DNA of 64,000 nt from Candidatus Poribacteria bacterium (GTDB lineage Bacteria > Poribacteria > WGA-4E > WGA-3G): positions 62,001 through 126,000 of the forward strand of contig VXMD01000032.1 in NCBI GenBank assembly GCA_009841255.1, given 5' to 3'. Positions 16,334-25,930 of the stretch are shown piece by piece (position 1 is the first letter of the stretch; each line of letters opens with the position of its first letter). The translations under genes and the position numbers were made by a program. The notes below the pieces were generated by a model. It saw only the letters and a program-made list of their open reading frames with translations, was not told the DNA's origin and did not search any database.

Positions 16334-18217
16334 CTACCTACCAAATCCACCCTGTGGCGGTTTCCGTTGCTGCAGCACAACGCGATCGCTTGCCTTGAGT
16401 CCACTTTTGACAATCACGTGTGTTTCGTTTTGCATGCCGGTTTCAACCTCTGTCCGTTTGCCCTTGCTGCTACCGTCATCGAGCATCACAGATTTTCCCT
16501 TCGACACATTAATCGTAGCGCGTACACCGTCCGCCTGCTTTTTACCTTTCACCAAAAGCGATAGCGTTGTTGGACCTGGACGAATCCCGCGTTGCGAACT
16601 ATCAAGACTAATAGTGACATCGTTGGAACCAACATTTGTCACAGTGCCTCTGAAGATTTTCTCACTGATCGTCTGCACATCAATCGGTTGATTTACCTTA
16701 TAGGGTTTGGTATTATCAACTTGCGCCGTGACGGTCGCTGAAGGTTCGTTTATAAGAGCGTCAATCGGAAGCAACAGGACACCCTTTTCTTCATAGGTAA
16801 TGATATCGACATCTGCGCTCATGCCGGGACGAAGTTCCTCTGGAGACCCACTCACTTCCACCATGACCTCAAAGGAGATGATGTTATCCTGTTCCGCCCC
16901 ACTGGGTGAAATTTCATAGACGTTTCCATCGTATGTTTTTGTTTGGTAGGCATCTACCTTGATTTCTGCGCGCTGGTCGAGACGCAGGCGTTCCATATCG
17001 ACTTCGTTGATGAAGGTTTTGACGACCATTTTGGAAGGATCAACAATCGTCATAATGGGCGGGCTTTGCGAGAAGGCGGAACGTCCGGAAGTCACAATTT
17101 CACCCTCTTCCAGTTCGAGGAGTGTAACAATTCCCGCCATCGGTGCCCTGATTGTGGTCCAATCAAGTCGTTCTGCCTCATTTTTTAGACTGCTTTCTCT
17201 ACGGAGTTGATTCGCTTCCGCACTCACTCTGGATTGCTGCGTTAACAATTTTTCATTGTCGAAAGTCGATATCAGTTCTTGGAACCGAGTTTTGGAATTG
17301 TCGACCCGAAGTTGCGCCTCTTCCTCTGCTTTCTGCCGCATTTTTTTCAGGTTTTCAAGGTTCCGTTCCTCGTTTGCTAATATTGCCTCGCGTGTTACGA
17401 TAGCAGTCTCGCGTGTGTTTATCGTTCGCTCTTGCGATGTGATCGCTTGTTTCTGTGAATCCACCCGTGTCGTGGCATTTTCGTGTTGGACTTCTGCATT
17501 GGCGTGCTGCGCTTGGGCGTCTTCTAATGCCTTTTTGGAAACCAACCCCTTTTCAAACAGCTCGGTGTTGCGATCGAGTTCTGATTTGGCGTTATCTAAG
17601 GAAACCTTTGCGGATCTGAGTGAGGCTTCATTTTCAGACAACGTAATTTTTGCTTGGGCAAGGGCGATATTGGCTTGATCGAGTGCAATTCTATCCTGCG
17701 CAAGCGAGTTTTTGGTGGTCTGGACATTTGTTTCTGCCTGGCTGACCTGTGTTACTGTTGTGGCTTTGGTGGTCTCAAGGTTCGCTTCAGTGATTTTTAG
17801 ATCTGCTTCAGCTTGCGTGAGCTCGCTATCAAGCCGCTCGTCTTTGAGTTTAATATTAAGTTCCGCTTGTCTGACTTGTGCTTTGGCAGCCTTGACATCC
17901 GCTTCTGCCTGTTTTTTCCCCTCTTCATAGAGTTCTGGATCAAGTTCCAGCAATATTTGGCCCTTTTCAACCCTATCGCTGTTTTGAACGTGAAGTCTAA
18001 TGATTTCGCCTTCAACGTTGGATTTTATCTCTACATCAATGAGCGGTTCCAAGTTGCCGGTTGCGCTGATACGCATTTGGAAATCACCGCGTTCAACGAC
18101 CTCAATTTTCTTGTCGAGAGATGGATCTTGTCCGTTTTTCCCACCGCCCAGGACAACCCAACCGATTGCAACGACGAGGACCAAAACAACGGCGGCAGCA
18201 ATAATTACTTTCTTCAA
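16334..18217 (-). CDS. HlyD/MacA-type membrane fusion protein
   Basis: 627 residues. A single N-terminal membrane helix (KKVIIAAAVVLVLVVAIGWVVL) is followed by a barrel-sandwich part (GNLEPLIDVEIKSNVEGEI... VQNSDRVEKGQILLELDPELY), an unusually long coiled coil at about 85-330 rich in Ala, Glu and Lys (QAEADLKITEANLETTKA), then a second half-barrel from about 350 (TIRAPMAGIVTLLELEEGEIVTSG). The protein links an inner-membrane exporter to an outer-membrane channel in the periplasm. Start is TTG with a strong GGAGGG six bases ahead. It lies 124 bases downstream of the MacB-like permeases, with a repeat between. The coiled coil is longer than in MacA. Confidence 0.88.
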   Translation of the reverse strand: MKKVIIAAAVVLVLVVAIGWVVLGGGKNGQDPSLDKKIEVVERGDFQMRISATGNLEPLIDVEIKSNVEGEIIRLHVQNSDRVEKGQILLELDPELYEEGKKQAEADVKAAKAQVRQAELNIKLKDERLDSELTQAEADLKITEANLETTKATTVTQVSQAETNVQTTKNSLAQDRIALDQANIALAQAKITLSENEASLRSAKVSLDNAKSELDRNTELFEKGLVSKKALEDAQAQHANAEVQHENATTRVDSQKQAITSQERTINTRETAIVTREAILANEERNLENLKKMRQKAEEEAQLRVDNSKTRFQELISTFDNEKLLTQQSRVSAEANQLRRESSLKNEAERLDWTTIRAPMAGIVTLLELEEGEIVTSGRSAFSQSPPIMTIVDPSKMVVKTFINEVDMERLRLDQRAEIKVDAYQTKTYDGNVYEISPSGAEQDNIISFEVMVEVSGSPEELRPGMSADVDIITYEEKGVLLLPIDALINEPSATVTAQVDNTKPYKVNQPIDVQTISEKIFRGTVTNVGSNDVTISLDSSQRGIRPGPTTLSLLVKGKKQADGVRATINVSKGKSVMLDDGSSKGKRTEVETGMQNETHVIVKSGLKASDRVVLQQRKPPQGGFGR

Positions 18218-18240
18218 GGGTAATCCCTCCTATAGAATTA

Positions 18241-18331
18241 GCAATCAGTCGTCAGTCGTCAGTTAAAAGAGAGATTTGGTAATCCTAAGACCTCTTGTGA
18301 CTGACAACCGATAACTGAAAATTGATAACCC
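18241..18331. repeat. TTATCAG-type MITE-like repeat
   Basis: GCAATCAGTCGTCAGTCGTCAG at one end and CTGACAACCGATAACTGAAA at the other give inverted ends, with inner AAAAGAGAGATTTGG and AGACCTCTTG. It sits between a permease gene and the adaptor gene of the same apparent operon. Confidence 0.6.
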
Positions 18332-18341
18332 ATAAATTAAA

Positions 18342-19661
18342 CTAATCGGAACGGAGTGCTTCGACGGGTGTAAGCTTGGCTGCCTTGTTGGCAGGGTAAA
18401 GCCCAAAGAAAACACCGATAGCTACAGAAACGAGCAGGGCAATAACCATCGTTCCGAATGAAATCACCGAGGGCCAATTGCTTCCTTCCCAGACAAACCT
18501 GGAAATGAGAGCGGCTGTTCCTTGCCCCATAAACACACCCGCAATTGCGCCGATAATGCCGCCGGAAAGGGTCAGCACGGCTGCTTCAACCAGAAATTGT
18601 GCCAGAATATCGTTGCGGGTTGCACCGAGAGCTTTACGGAGCCCGATTTCCTTTGTCCGGTCAGTTACAGAGACGAGCATGATGTTCATTACGCCGATAC
18701 CCGCCACCATAAGCGCGATGCCAGCGATACCCCCCATCAGTGCTTTCATCACTAACCCTACTTTTCTGGCAGTTGCCAATTCCTCTGTAGCTGTCCAATA
18801 GTTGTATTCTTCACCTGTGTTATTATGTTGCCTTCCCAAGATTTTTTTGGCATCGGCTATAGCGATCGGAATCGTATCTATGTCCACTGCTTCTACGCGC
18901 AGACGTTCGATATCATCCCTACCTTTAAAACGTTGTTGTAGGGTTGTTATCGGAATAACAAAACGATCATCCCATCCGGAGGTGTCCATCGCATCGCCTT
19001 TTTCTTCCATCACACCGATGACTTTCAAGCGCACCTCATAAAGTCCGCTTCTCCTTCCCCACCGGAAGGATTGACGCGAGGCTTTAATCTCTTTTCCGAC
19101 GGGATCTTCATCGAGAAATACCTCTTCAGCGACCTTGGAACCGATAACAGCGACACTACTCGCTGCTTCCACCTCTTCTGCTGAAAAGAACCTACCATTT
19201 GAAGCGTACCAATTGTGCGACCGATCGTATCCAGCGGTTGAAGCAACAATACGCGACTCCTTAGTCCTTCCCTTGTAACTCACGCTCCACCCGGGCATAT
19301 CATCTTCGGCGACAACATTAACGATTCCTCTGGCTCTATCAAGGATTGCAAAGGCGTCTTCGGTTTCCAGATCCTCGGCGCGATTTCTCTGCCATCGGCT
19401 CTTTCCACGCACAGCAGAGCCAGCCGCGCGGCTCAAGGTTCCCGACTGTTTGTCCCAATCATCTTTATAGATTTCGATCATTTTTGTGCCGCCAGTCCGT
19501 TCAATCTCTCGCAAGACCATGGCACTCGATCCGTCGCCGACGGATACCATACTGACAACCGAACCTACACCGACGATAATCCCCAAGATTGTCAGTGCTG
19601 ATCGAAGCGGGTTCCGCCGTAAGTTCGAGATACCGAGTATAATACACTCCATCAAATTCAT
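18342..19661 (-). CDS. MacB-like ABC permease 1 (FtsX domain)
   Basis: 439 residues. N-terminal membrane helix with NPLRSALTILGIIVGVGSV, the MacB entry motif, a periplasmic domain to about 320, then three C-terminal helices with the FtsX sequence MLVSVTDRTKEIGLRKALGATRNDILAQFLVEA and NKAAKLTPVEALRSD. MacB-type permeases with an ATPase and a MacA adaptor push substrates from the periplasm through the outer membrane. GGAGG lies just before the start, and the gene begins 12 bases after the stop of the second permease, so they are one operon. No ATPase domain is fused, and none is nearby. Confidence 0.9.
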   Translation of the reverse strand: MNLMECIILGISNLRRNPLRSALTILGIIVGVGSVVSMVSVGDGSSAMVLREIERTGGTKMIEIYKDDWDKQSGTLSRAAGSAVRGKSRWQRNRAEDLETEDAFAILDRARGIVNVVAEDDMPGWSVSYKGRTKESRIVASTAGYDRSHNWYASNGRFFSAEEVEAASSVAVIGSKVAEEVFLDEDPVGKEIKASRQSFRWGRRSGLYEVRLKVIGVMEEKGDAMDTSGWDDRFVIPITTLQQRFKGRDDIERLRVEAVDIDTIPIAIADAKKILGRQHNNTGEEYNYWTATEELATARKVGLVMKALMGGIAGIALMVAGIGVMNIMLVSVTDRTKEIGLRKALGATRNDILAQFLVEAAVLTLSGGIIGAIAGVFMGQGTAALISRFVWEGSNWPSVISFGTMVIALLVSVAIGVFFGLYPANKAAKLTPVEALRSD

Positions 19662-19673
19662 TTGAATTGCCTC

Positions 19674-20978
19674 CTAATCAGCTCTGAGTGCCTCAATCGG
19701 TGAAAGTGCAGAGGCTTTTATAGCTGGGTATAGTCCAAAAGAGATACCGATTATTGCCGAAAATGATACTGAAATCAATATCCACTCGGTGGAGACCACC
19801 GAGGGCCATTCGGGAACGATTTTGACGATGTTAACGGCGAGCATTGCCATACCTTCACCAGCGAATAAGCCTAATATCACACCTAACGCACCGCCTACGC
19901 TACACATTGCAACTGCCTCTATTAAAAACTGCACCAGAATATCCATACGTTTCGCGCCGATCGCTTTTCGTAAACCGATCTCGCGGGTGCGTTCGGTGAC
20001 AGCAACCAGCATCATATTCATAATCCCAATACCACCGACAAGTAACGAGAATCCTGCGATACTCCCCAATGCGATCTTTATGACTTTGCTGATTTTATCC
20101 AACTGTGCCATGCCTTCCCGCATATCCCAGATCGAGAAGAAATCGTCTTGACCGTGATGCATTTTTCGGAGGACAACTTTCACCTCTTCAATCGCTTGCG
20201 GGACCTCCTCAACGGTATTCGCGTGAACTGAGAGCATCACAATTCTATCGTTACCGGTGAAGCGCTCCTGTGCTGTCGTGAGTGGGATGAATATCATGTC
20301 ATCCAAGTTCCAGCCAAATCGGAGACTGCGACCTCGGGTTTCCATTGTACCGACAACGGTGAAACGTTCGGTGATCCGCTTCTGGTCTTTTCTGCCATAC
20401 CGATCGAAACGCCCGCCGGGACCTTTGCCGATTTTAATCTCTTTTCCTAAAGGCGACTGATTTCCGAATAGGGCGGTGGTTACTTCAGTACCCAGTACAC
20501 AAACCTTCGTTTCATTATCAATATCTTCGTTTGTAATAAAACGCCCCTGCTCGATCTTCCAATCCATTGCTTCTGAAAACGATGCGTTTACGCCGTTATA
20601 ACCCGTTCGGTGTTCTGCCCCGCCGGCGGCTTGGACAAGCACACCCCGCCATTCCGGAATTCTCGGAACGACTAACTTTACAGATGGACATTCCGCCTCA
20701 ATCGCCAACACATCCTCGTATTCGAAATACTCGTTGCTCCGATTCGGCATCCAACGATTGTTTACCCGCTTATGGCTACTTCGATACATCGTAAACTGGT
20801 TCACGCCACCGAGTTTCTGGGCGTCTTGCAGGACAATCATCTTCGCTCCATCGCCGATGGCTATCATTGCCAGTACCGAGGCAACCCCGATAATAATGCC
20901 AAGCATTGTCAACAAAGAGCGCAGTTTATTGCTACGAATCGCGGAAATCCCAACAGATATCCCTTCAACTATACGCAT
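19674..20978 (-). CDS. MacB-like ABC permease 2 (FtsX domain)
   Basis: 434 residues, closely resembling the neighbouring permease at 21242. RSNKLRSLLTMLGIIIGVASVLAMIAIGDGA marks the first helix; the periplasmic domain runs to about 310; LVAVTERTREIGLRKAIGAKRMDIL and AIKASALSPIEALRAD close it. It starts with ATG behind GGAGGTATGAA and is in the same operon as permease 1. The pair share strong similarity with permease 3, which points to local duplication. A family of substrates exported could be lipoprotein- or peptide-like; none can be named from sequence. Confidence 0.9.
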   Translation of the reverse strand: MRIVEGISVGISAIRSNKLRSLLTMLGIIIGVASVLAMIAIGDGAKMIVLQDAQKLGGVNQFTMYRSSHKRVNNRWMPNRSNEYFEYEDVLAIEAECPSVKLVVPRIPEWRGVLVQAAGGAEHRTGYNGVNASFSEAMDWKIEQGRFITNEDIDNETKVCVLGTEVTTALFGNQSPLGKEIKIGKGPGGRFDRYGRKDQKRITERFTVVGTMETRGRSLRFGWNLDDMIFIPLTTAQERFTGNDRIVMLSVHANTVEEVPQAIEEVKVVLRKMHHGQDDFFSIWDMREGMAQLDKISKVIKIALGSIAGFSLLVGGIGIMNMMLVAVTERTREIGLRKAIGAKRMDILVQFLIEAVAMCSVGGALGVILGLFAGEGMAMLAVNIVKIVPEWPSVVSTEWILISVSFSAIIGISFGLYPAIKASALSPIEALRAD

Positions 20979-21184
20979 TTCATACCTCCAACTTAAGAAA
21001 GTATTCCTATCCTTACTCTGTTAGACAAAGAAAGGATAAATGAGGTTCGATTTTTTTTGTAGCGATTTCTTTTTTCTTCAGATGATTTCCAAATCGTAGC
21101 ACTTACAGAATTTAGACGCAATTAAGTGAAATAGGTTTATGAATTCTGGAATTAGGAGAGGGTGCTGGAGAATTTAATGAAGAA

Positions 21185-21207
21185 AGGCGCGCGTGGGAGG
21201 CGCGCCT
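21185..21207 (-). terminator. Hairpin after permease 3
   Basis: AGGCGCGC / GCGCGCCT, an 8-bp stem with the loop GTGGGAG, lies downstream of the permease 3 stop. On the minus strand it is followed by TTTCTTC only, so it is a weak or partial terminator. It separates permease 3 from permeases 1 and 2. Confidence 0.5.
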
Positions 21208-21241
21208 ATAGAAATAGACATTAAATTAGAGGGACTCACTC

Positions 21242-22543
21242 TTATTCTTTGCGTAGCGCTTCGACCGGTGGGAGACTGGAAGCTTTGATTGCAGGGTACA
21301 TGCCAAAGAATATACCAATTACCGCCGAGAATGACACGGAAATTATGACCCACTGCATAGAGACCACCGAGGGCCATTCAGGAACAATTTTAGCGATTTT
21401 AACAGCGAGCATTGCCATACCTTCGCCAGCAAAGATACCCAAGCCGATACCGATTGCCCCGGCTACAGCACACATTATAACTGCCTCCATGAGAAATTGC
21501 GCCAAGATATCTAAAGATTTGGCACCAAGAGCCTTCCGGAGTCCAATCTCTCGGGTCCGCTCAGTGACAGCGACTAACATCATATTCATAATGCCGATAC
21601 CACCGACGAGCAGTGAGAATCCAGCAATACTCCCCAAGGCAATTTTAATCATCTTGCTGATTTTCCCTAACTGTTCCATGCCTGCACGCATCTCCCGAAT
21701 TCTGACGAATTCGTCTTGGTTTTTGTGCCGCTTTCTGATGACAGTTCTCACCTCTTCAATCGCCTTCGGGATTACGTCAACATTATTCGCGAAGACCATG
21801 ATATTCCAAACCCGATCATCACCGGTCAAACGCTCTTGAACCGTTGATACAGGGATAAAGGCAAGATTATCGTAGCTCCACCCAAACTGGAAACTTGTCC
21901 CTCTCGGAACAAGTGTACCGACAACCGTGAGGCGTTCGGTGGATCGCCGTCTCATTCTTCTTCCCCATTGATCGCGGTAACTAATCTTTCTGGCAATTTT
22001 GATCTCTTGTCCTAAAGGGGATTCATTGCCAAATAACTCGGTTGCGAGTTCGTCTCCGAGTACACAGATTTTTGTTGCGTTTTGGACATCGTCGTCTGTA
22101 ATGAAGCGCCCCTCTTTAAGGTCCCAATCCATCGCGGTTGTATAGTTAGCATCGACTCCATTGTAGCCAGCACGGGTTTCAGTGCCACCGGGTCCCTGAA
22201 ACAGGACTCCGCGCCAATCTGCGATTCTTGATGTGACAGCACTCACGGATGGGCACTCTGCCTCAATCGCCAATACATCTTCATATTCCATGTATTCGTT
22301 GCTACGGATACGGACCCATCTGTTATTTTCCCGCTTGTAGGAGGTCTGATACAGTGTGATTCGGGTTGCCCCTCCCATTTTTTTTGCGTCTTCTATCACA
22401 ATTTGCTTAGCACCATCACCGATAGCGATCATCGCGAGTACAGCTGCGATACCGATAATAATGCCGAGCATTGTTAGTGACGAACGCATTTTATTTGAGC
22501 GAATTGCGGAGATTCCAATGGATATCCCTTCAATTAAACGCAT
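21242..22543 (-). CDS. MacB-like ABC permease 3 (FtsX domain)
   Basis: 433 residues from ATG at 22543, which follows GGGAGGAAAC; a longer version from 22579 lacks a ribosome site. SNKMRSSLTMLGIIIGIAAVLAMIAIGDGAKQIV is almost identical in pattern to permease 2, and MLVAVTERTREIGLRKALGAKSLDILAQFLMEA is the FtsX end. It has a first membrane helix, a periplasmic domain, and three C-terminal helices. It is the first gene of the block, with a hairpin between it and permease 2, so the three may or may not be one transcript. No ATPase gene is linked. Confidence 0.9.
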   Translation of the reverse strand: MRLIEGISIGISAIRSNKMRSSLTMLGIIIGIAAVLAMIAIGDGAKQIVIEDAKKMGGATRITLYQTSYKRENNRWVRIRSNEYMEYEDVLAIEAECPSVSAVTSRIADWRGVLFQGPGGTETRAGYNGVDANYTTAMDWDLKEGRFITDDDVQNATKICVLGDELATELFGNESPLGQEIKIARKISYRDQWGRRMRRRSTERLTVVGTLVPRGTSFQFGWSYDNLAFIPVSTVQERLTGDDRVWNIMVFANNVDVIPKAIEEVRTVIRKRHKNQDEFVRIREMRAGMEQLGKISKMIKIALGSIAGFSLLVGGIGIMNMMLVAVTERTREIGLRKALGAKSLDILAQFLMEAVIMCAVAGAIGIGLGIFAGEGMAMLAVKIAKIVPEWPSVVSMQWVIISVSFSAVIGIFFGMYPAIKASSLPPVEALRKE

Positions 22544-22601
22544 GTTTCCTCCCGAACTTTTTTGTGTGTTTGGTGTCATAAAAAGTGTTTATTGGGAATG
22601 T

Positions 22602-22630
22602 TTGACATAATTATCGTAAATAGGTTTATA
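22602..22630 (+). promoter_or_regulatory. Possible sigma70 promoter, upstream
   Basis: TTGACA (22602-22607), 17 bases, TTTATA (22625-22630). It faces the tRNA cluster but lies over 300 bases from it, and the -10 is weaker than at 22854. Confidence 0.4.
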
Positions 22631-22830
22631 CAAGTTTCATAATAAAAAGATTTAATCGATTATTTTTGATGATATAACAATCAAGTTTCTGGAAATTGGG
22701 TTAATTTTCGGAATGACAAAGAGGAGAGCTACCTGCTTATCCAAATTTCTGTGCCAAAACGCCTTGCTTCAGTAGAGAGTCTATCGAGACGAAATAGGTT
22801 AGTAAAAAAGACAGGAATTTTCATTATAAT

Positions 22831-22859
22831 TTGACAAACACGACAAGATAGTGTATAAT
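22831..22859 (+). promoter_or_regulatory. Consensus sigma70 promoter for the tRNA cluster
   Basis: TTGACA (22831-22836), 17 bases, TATAAT (22854-22859): both hexamers are perfect. It points to the first tRNA, 106 bases from the -10. It should be a strong promoter for the tRNA block and perhaps for tig-clpP-clpX-lon behind it. Confidence 0.8.
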
Positions 22860-22964
22860 TTAAACAACATCGAGAAGAAATATCGGTGTAATTTCCAGTG
22901 TATATTGTACTCGTAGTTGCTAACAGCATTTTTGTTGTTGGCAAGTTTGTATTATAGGGAATTT

Positions 22965-23040
<76 letters not shown>

Positions 23041-23068
23041 TCAGAAACGAAGGAAATTCGTAGCACGA

Positions 23069-23142
<74 letters not shown>

Positions 23143-23170
23143 CTTTTCAGACTGCTTGATACGGAAGCAC

Positions 23171-23193
23171 GCCATCACGATCATCGTGATGGC
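23171..23193. other. Hairpin inside the tRNA cluster
   Basis: GCCATCACGA / TCGTGATGGC forms a perfect 10-bp stem with a TCA loop. It lies between tRNA-Arg and tRNA-His, has no T-run, and may act as a processing or stability signal. Confidence 0.5.
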
Positions 23194-23265
23194 TTACTGG
23201 AGTCGTCCGATGATAGTCACTGTCGTGAGACGTTCCAACCGATTTCCGAGAAGAATCGAAAGTAT

Positions 23266-23338
23266 GGTGGATGTAGCTCAGGGGTAGAGCACTTGACTGT
23301 GGATCAAGTGGGCGTGGGTTCAAATCCCATCATCCACC
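23266..23338 (+). tRNA. tRNA-His (GTG)
   Basis: 73 bases counting the extra G at -1 typical of tRNA-His. GTGGATG pairs with CATCCAC; loop CTGTGGA gives anticodon GTG; T-arm GGTTCAAATCC. Confidence 0.92.
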
Positions 23339-23346
23339 TTTAATAT

Positions 23347-23419
23347 GCGTCCGTAGTTCAATGGATAGAGCAATAGTCTTCGGAACTATAAGTTGGGGGT
23401 TCGAATCCCTCCGGACGCG
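23347..23419 (+). tRNA. tRNA-Arg (TCG)
   Basis: 73 bases. GCGTCCG pairs with CGGACGC; loop CTTCGGA gives anticodon TCG; T-arm GGTTCGAATCC. Only 8 bases after tRNA-His. Confidence 0.92.
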
Positions 23420-23522
23420 TATATTTTTTGGATGCTGGGTGTCCGCGCCGAAAGCGCCCTTAACAATTAGCGAGTGGGACTTAACAAAACGCGTCTATGG
23501 TAATAGCGTAAAGTCAACAGAC

Positions 23523-23595
23523 GCGCCGTTAGCTCAATTGGCAGAGCATCTGACTCTTAATCAGGCGGTTGAAGGTTCGATTCCTTCACGGCGCA
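23523..23595 (+). tRNA. tRNA-Lys (CTT)
   Basis: 73 bases. GCGCCGT pairs with ACGGCGC; loop CTCTTAA gives anticodon CTT; T-arm GGTTCGATTCC. Confidence 0.92.
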
Positions 23596-23621
23596 TCGAA
23601 AGACTGTCGTAAAGCGGGTTT

Positions 23622-23706
23622 GGGCGGGTGCTGGAATTGGTAGACAGGATAGACTTAGGATCTATTGGGGTTACGCCTCGTGAGGGTTCAAGTCCCTCCT
23701 CGCCCA
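23622..23706 (+). tRNA. tRNA-Leu (TAG)
   Basis: 85 bases, long because of the class II variable arm. GGGCGGG pairs with CTCGCCC (one G-T); loop CTTAGGA gives anticodon TAG; T-arm GGTTCAAGTCC. It is the last tRNA before tig; a tRNA-Leu in front of tig occurs in other bacteria too. Confidence 0.93.
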
Positions 23707-23860
23707 TCATCGTAGTTGAGGTTGGTGAGAGAGTGGAGGATCGGACGCGCTACAGAGATGGATCTCCGCTGGAGGTCTGCAATTTTCCTTTTAAGCACCC
23801 GAGTGGGGTGCAATATCTATAGGTTTCGGGCTTTGAACGCCTGGCGTAAGGACAGAAAAC

Positions 23861-25165
23861 TTGAAAGTTCAAATCGAAAGGTTAGATACCACGAGAGTCC
23901 GTTTGGACATAGAGATTCCGCCTGAAGATGTCAATGCAGCACTGGCAGAAACTTGCGAATCGTTACGTTCCCAAGTCTCTATTCCCGGGTTCCGGAAAGG
24001 CCGTGTCCCCATAGCAATACTCAAATCACGATTCCCTGAGTACGTCAATAGCGAAGCCGTTCGATATCTCGTCGCTCCTGCCTACGAAGATGCAATCTAT
24101 AACGAGCGACTCAATCCCCTTACACATCCCACTTTCACGCCGTCACTTAATGAGTTGCAAGTCAAGGAAAACGAGCCTTTTACGTTTTCAGCCACTGTAG
24201 ACATTCGACCCAATATTAGCCTACCGAGTTATGATGAACTCGTAACCGATAAAAACCCTGTTAATGTGCCTCGCGAAGATGTTGACGCCTATATTACGCG
24301 GCTGCAAGCGCAATCTGCAACTTATGAACCGCTTGATGTTGAACGTTCGGTCCAAGAGAACGACTGTGTTCGGATAGATTGGGAATGCCTACTCAACGGA
24401 AATCGAATTGATGACGAATCACGGCAAGATGTTGACATAGAACTCGGCGTTGGGGCTCTACACGAAAAGCTTGAGCAGGTGTTACTTGGAATGGAGATCG
24501 GAGACACAAATAAGGTGGATATTGAATTTCCACAAGAACACAGTGTTGCTGAGCTTGCGGGGAAATCGGCTCAATACGAAATAACGTTACATGCTATCAC
24601 GCAAAAACAGCTTCCGCCTTTAGACGACGAGTTCGCCAAAGACCTCGGGTACGAGAACTATTCTCAACTCTATGGGTTGATATGGAACAATCTTGTTGAG
24701 GAAGAGACGAGCCTACACGTCGATAAGCAGAAGGCAGAATTGCTGGAACAACTCATCGAAAAAATCGAGATTACCATCCCAGAGCCCTTAGTCGATCAAT
24801 ATGTACAACAGACGCTCCAGAACGTTAAACAACAACTGGCAAATGAGCAGAGAAGCCCTGAAGATGCCGGGATTAACATGGACACCCTGCCCGATGAGTT
24901 ACGTCGAGATGTGGTTCAACAAACAAAACAATCATGGATTTTCGAGACAATTGCTGAGAAGGAAAGCATTTTCGTATCCGATGATGAATTGGAATACGAG
25001 ATTCGGCGCGCTGCCGAACAACAAAACCGAGACGCCCAAAAATACGCATCTCTGCTAAAGTCAAGCAACCGATTAGAGGATTTCCGGGGACAACTACAAC
25101 ACGAGAAAATTTATCAATTCCTGATTAATCGTGCGTCCGCCAAGCAGTCGCTCATAATTACCTGA
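23861..25165 (+). CDS. tig: Trigger factor
   Basis: 434 residues, the usual length. The N-terminal ribosome-binding domain contains [18 protein letters not shown], close to the GFRKGxxP signature. The central part is the FKBP-type PPIase domain ([36 protein letters not shown]), and the C-terminal helices bind nascent chains. It folds new proteins at the ribosome exit. Start is TTG, with AAGGAC ahead of it. The leader holds a hairpin GCACCC/GGGGTGC and a GTGCAATATCTATAG motif that recurs near 29991. It begins the tig-clpP-clpX-lon block, a conserved proteostasis order. Its stop lies five bases from clpP. Confidence 0.95.
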   Translation: MKVQIERLDTTRVRLDIEIPPEDVNAALAETCESLRSQVSIPGFRKGRVPIAILKSRFPEYVNSEAVRYLVAPAYEDAIYNERLNPLTHPTFTPSLNELQVKENEPFTFSATVDIRPNISLPSYDELVTDKNPVNVPREDVDAYITRLQAQSATYEPLDVERSVQENDCVRIDWECLLNGNRIDDESRQDVDIELGVGALHEKLEQVLLGMEIGDTNKVDIEFPQEHSVAELAGKSAQYEITLHAITQKQLPPLDDEFAKDLGYENYSQLYGLIWNNLVEEETSLHVDKQKAELLEQLIEKIEITIPEPLVDQYVQQTLQNVKQQLANEQRSPEDAGINMDTLPDELRRDVVQQTKQSWIFETIAEKESIFVSDDELEYEIRRAAEQQNRDAQKYASLLKSSNRLEDFRGQLQHEKIYQFLINRASAKQSLIIT

Positions 25166-25170
25166 AAAAT

Positions 25171-25770
25171 ATGAACCTTGTACCTATCGTCGTTGAACAA
25201 ACCAGCCGAGGCGAACGCTCATACGATATTTATTCTCGTCTACTTGAAGACCGAATTATCATGATTGGGACACCGATTGATGATGATGTCATCGCGAACA
25301 TTGTAACAGCACAGATGCTTTTCCTTGAGGGGAAAGACCCGGATGCAGACATAGTGCTCTATATTAATACACCTGGTGGTTCTGTTTCCGCCGGTTTGGC
25401 AATCTACGACACAATGCAGTATATCAAAGCGGATGTGCAGACCTGGTGTTTAGGTAGAGCTTATAGTATGGGTGCTATCCTTCTCGCTGCAGGTGCCCCT
25501 GGGAAACGCTACGCGCTCCCCCATGCAAAAGCACTTATCCATCAACCGATGGCCAGCGGTATTGGTGGTCAAGCCTCTGATATTAGCATCCATGCACAAG
25601 AGATTCTGCAGGAACGCGACCGACTTTATTCTATTTTATCAGAGCATACGGGTCAAGATATTGAGAAGATCGCTGCCGATGCCGACCGTGACTATTACAT
25701 GACTGCTGAACAGGCACTTGAATACGGTCTCGTTGATCAGGTCGTCTCCCAACGGCTTTTTAACGATTGA
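25171..25770 (+). CDS. clpP: ATP-dependent Clp protease proteolytic subunit
   Basis: 199 residues, standard size. Ser 99 in [18 protein letters not shown], His 124 in [11 protein letters not shown] and the later Asp in [20 protein letters not shown] form the catalytic triad. It assembles as a 14-subunit chamber with ClpX. Note GRAYSMGA against the common GQAASMGA. The start is five bases after tig, with a weak ribosome site, so translation is probably coupled. A pair of GTAG-type hairpins lies between it and clpX. Confidence 0.96.
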   Translation: MNLVPIVVEQTSRGERSYDIYSRLLEDRIIMIGTPIDDDVIANIVTAQMLFLEGKDPDADIVLYINTPGGSVSAGLAIYDTMQYIKADVQTWCLGRAYSMGAILLAAGAPGKRYALPHAKALIHQPMASGIGGQASDISIHAQEILQERDRLYSILSEHTGQDIEKIAADADRDYYMTAEQALEYGLVDQVVSQRLFND

Positions 25771-25779
25771 GTTTCTGGG

Positions 25780-25865
25780 CTGCCCTCCATTAATTTCGGG
25801 CAGGTTCTCGGTGGGTCGTACGTTCCTTTTTAGACGAGTGCCAAGTCTGAAACGAAGTGGAGGAC
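25780..25865. repeat. Head-to-head hairpin pair (REPIN-like) before clpX
   Basis: Minus-strand hairpin CTGCCC / GGGCAG (6 bp, loop GAAATTAATGGA) at 25780-25803, and plus-strand hairpin GTCT / GGAC with loop GAAACGAAGTGGA at 25845-25865. The two loops share GAAA...GGA and face opposite ways. It sits in the 160-base gap between clpP and clpX. Confidence 0.7.
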
Positions 25866-25930
25866 GGATTAACGGAAAAGAACGCGAAAATCCGAACCCT
25901 ACTCATCGAACCGAAAGGAAGAATTAAAAT

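Larger units (their letters stand above)
22544..22964. other. Gap between permease 3 and the tRNA cluster
   Basis: No gene is visible. It is A/T-rich and contains two plus-strand sigma70-like promoters (listed separately) for the tRNA cluster. Nothing else recognisable was seen. Confidence 0.6.
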
